From Ryuthela nishihirai (taxonomy: Eukaryota > Arthropoda > Arachnida > Araneae > Heptathelidae): 64,000 nucleotides of DNA. This document shows positions 63,263 through 64,000 of this stretch, one piece after another (position 1 is the stretch's first letter; every line of letters starts with the position of its first letter). The stretch spans positions 23,249,283 through 23,313,282 of the forward strand of contig JAWZYU010000017.1 of the NCBI GenBank assembly GCA_038380435.1, in the 5' to 3' direction. The notes beneath the pieces were generated by a model. The model ran no database searches. It was not told the DNA's origin and saw only the letters and a list, made by a program, of their open reading frames with translations. The position numbers and the translations under genes are program-made.

Positions 63263-64000
63263 AGAAATTCAAAGCTTATCACTCTTGTGGTTATCATATT
63301 ACTATATTCACCATATTATATATTAATAATTTGGTAGGTTAGGTAAGTATAACTATTGTTATTTCTTATTTTTGCATTTGCTGCAACCTATTTGCCACAA
63401 GTAGTGGATAGCATATGTTTCAGACACTACTGCCCTAGAGGGTATAGAGCATTTCTGAATTTTTTTTTAACAATGATAATTTTAAGTTTTTCCTATTATA
63501 GTTTTTTAATATGTGAGGGCAATTTTTTCATTACATAAAGAACTTGACAATACATCTGTGAAGTACAAACAGCTGAACTTTTTTATATTTGCAAATGTTT
63601 TATCTTACAAAACTACACAGTAGCTTCTTCATTTCTCTGTCCTATGTAGAGCTAAATATGTATAATGCTAAAATTAATATGTCATTTTAAAATGCTATAA
63701 TTAATGTTTTGGACTTTGTGTTAAATTCTTAGTTGTAGTATTATGCTTAAAAAATCTGAATATGAAAAAGAGAAGTATATGTTTCATACCAGACCATGTC
63801 AATATCTAATTATTGCACAGTCAGTTTTTATTACTATATGCAAAACAACTCATGCCCCAAATGTGGCAAGCTCCCCTCACTTGCTCTCAGTGCAAAATTG
63901 TCTAGGCACAGCCCTGGTTTCAGATGCATATTTTATTTTTTATAATGCTGCCCATGAAAATTTGCATAAGTGTAGTGTGTGATCCATGGATAGATACGTA
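63263..64000. other. Intron sequence without recognised features
   Basis: AT-rich; only short spurious ORFs. The next dynein exon was not found before the window ends. Confidence 0.4.

Overview
This is an AT-rich, gene-poor window of an animal nuclear genome. The only clear host gene is the 3' part of an axonemal (inner-arm, DNAH7/DNAH3/DNAH12-like) dynein heavy chain on the + strand. I place eleven consecutive exons (6996-7154, 16594-16738, 23205-23429, 31485-31664, 37194-37334, 42238-42539, 44127-44196, 45350-45535, 52040-52143, 56934-57138, 62232-62369). All have AG acceptors and GT donors, and the phases join across every intron, giving about 618 codons from the AAA5/AAA6 junction to the C-terminal domain. 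The gene starts upstream of the window and ends downstream of it. A motile-cilia dynein, kilobase introns and several tRNA-derived SINE families indicate an invertebrate metazoan with a repeat-rich genome. A cephalopod or other mollusc, or a chelicerate, would fit, but the sequence does not settle it.

Almost everything else is transposable-element debris, mostly inside the dynein introns. (1) Six copies of one APE-endonuclease/reverse-transcriptase LINE: A 1-1777 (-), B about 7649-10800 (-), C about 10862-13995 (-), E 26938-29312 (+, 5' inverted), D about 52520-56660 (+, nearly full length), F about 59763-60378 (+). All are broken. (2) A jockey-like LINE fragment at about 29590-31300 carrying a 770-bp tandem duplication. 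(3) Tc1/mariner/pogo elements: 12311-13109, 14508-16259, 24840-25680, 32086-32588, 35021-36410, 37613-38530, 39441-40350, 60514-61949, and a 455-bp MITE at 54523-54977, several with clean TA target duplications. (4) hAT-type and Mutator-like elements: 2180-2939, about 4545-5480, 34016-34172, and a candidate 2.6-kb element at 47023-49636. (5) A gag-like retroelement remnant around 4089-6120. (6) A decayed Cys-rich open reading frame of unknown function at about 20735-22384.

Small non-autonomous repeats are abundant. SINE-A (about 210 bp, tRNA-like head) is at 46341-46551 with fragments at 1778-1869, 24162-24200 and 51873-51940. SINE-C (about 385-390 bp) is at 44582-44969, 57287-57670, 58462-58853, 62973-63250 and, heavily decayed, 38809-39440, with 8-15 bp target-site duplications at four copies. 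A third group is made of large inverted repeats whose arms each carry a tRNA-like promoter unit (18112-18624 and 33253-33890). These are the most unusual structures here.

The strongest candidates for something undescribed are the tRNA-like fold-back elements, the uncharacterised Cys-rich gene remnant, and two terminal-inverted-repeat elements whose interiors consist of tandem repeats (2180-2939 and 47023-49636). I saw no CRISPR array, operon or prokaryotic feature.
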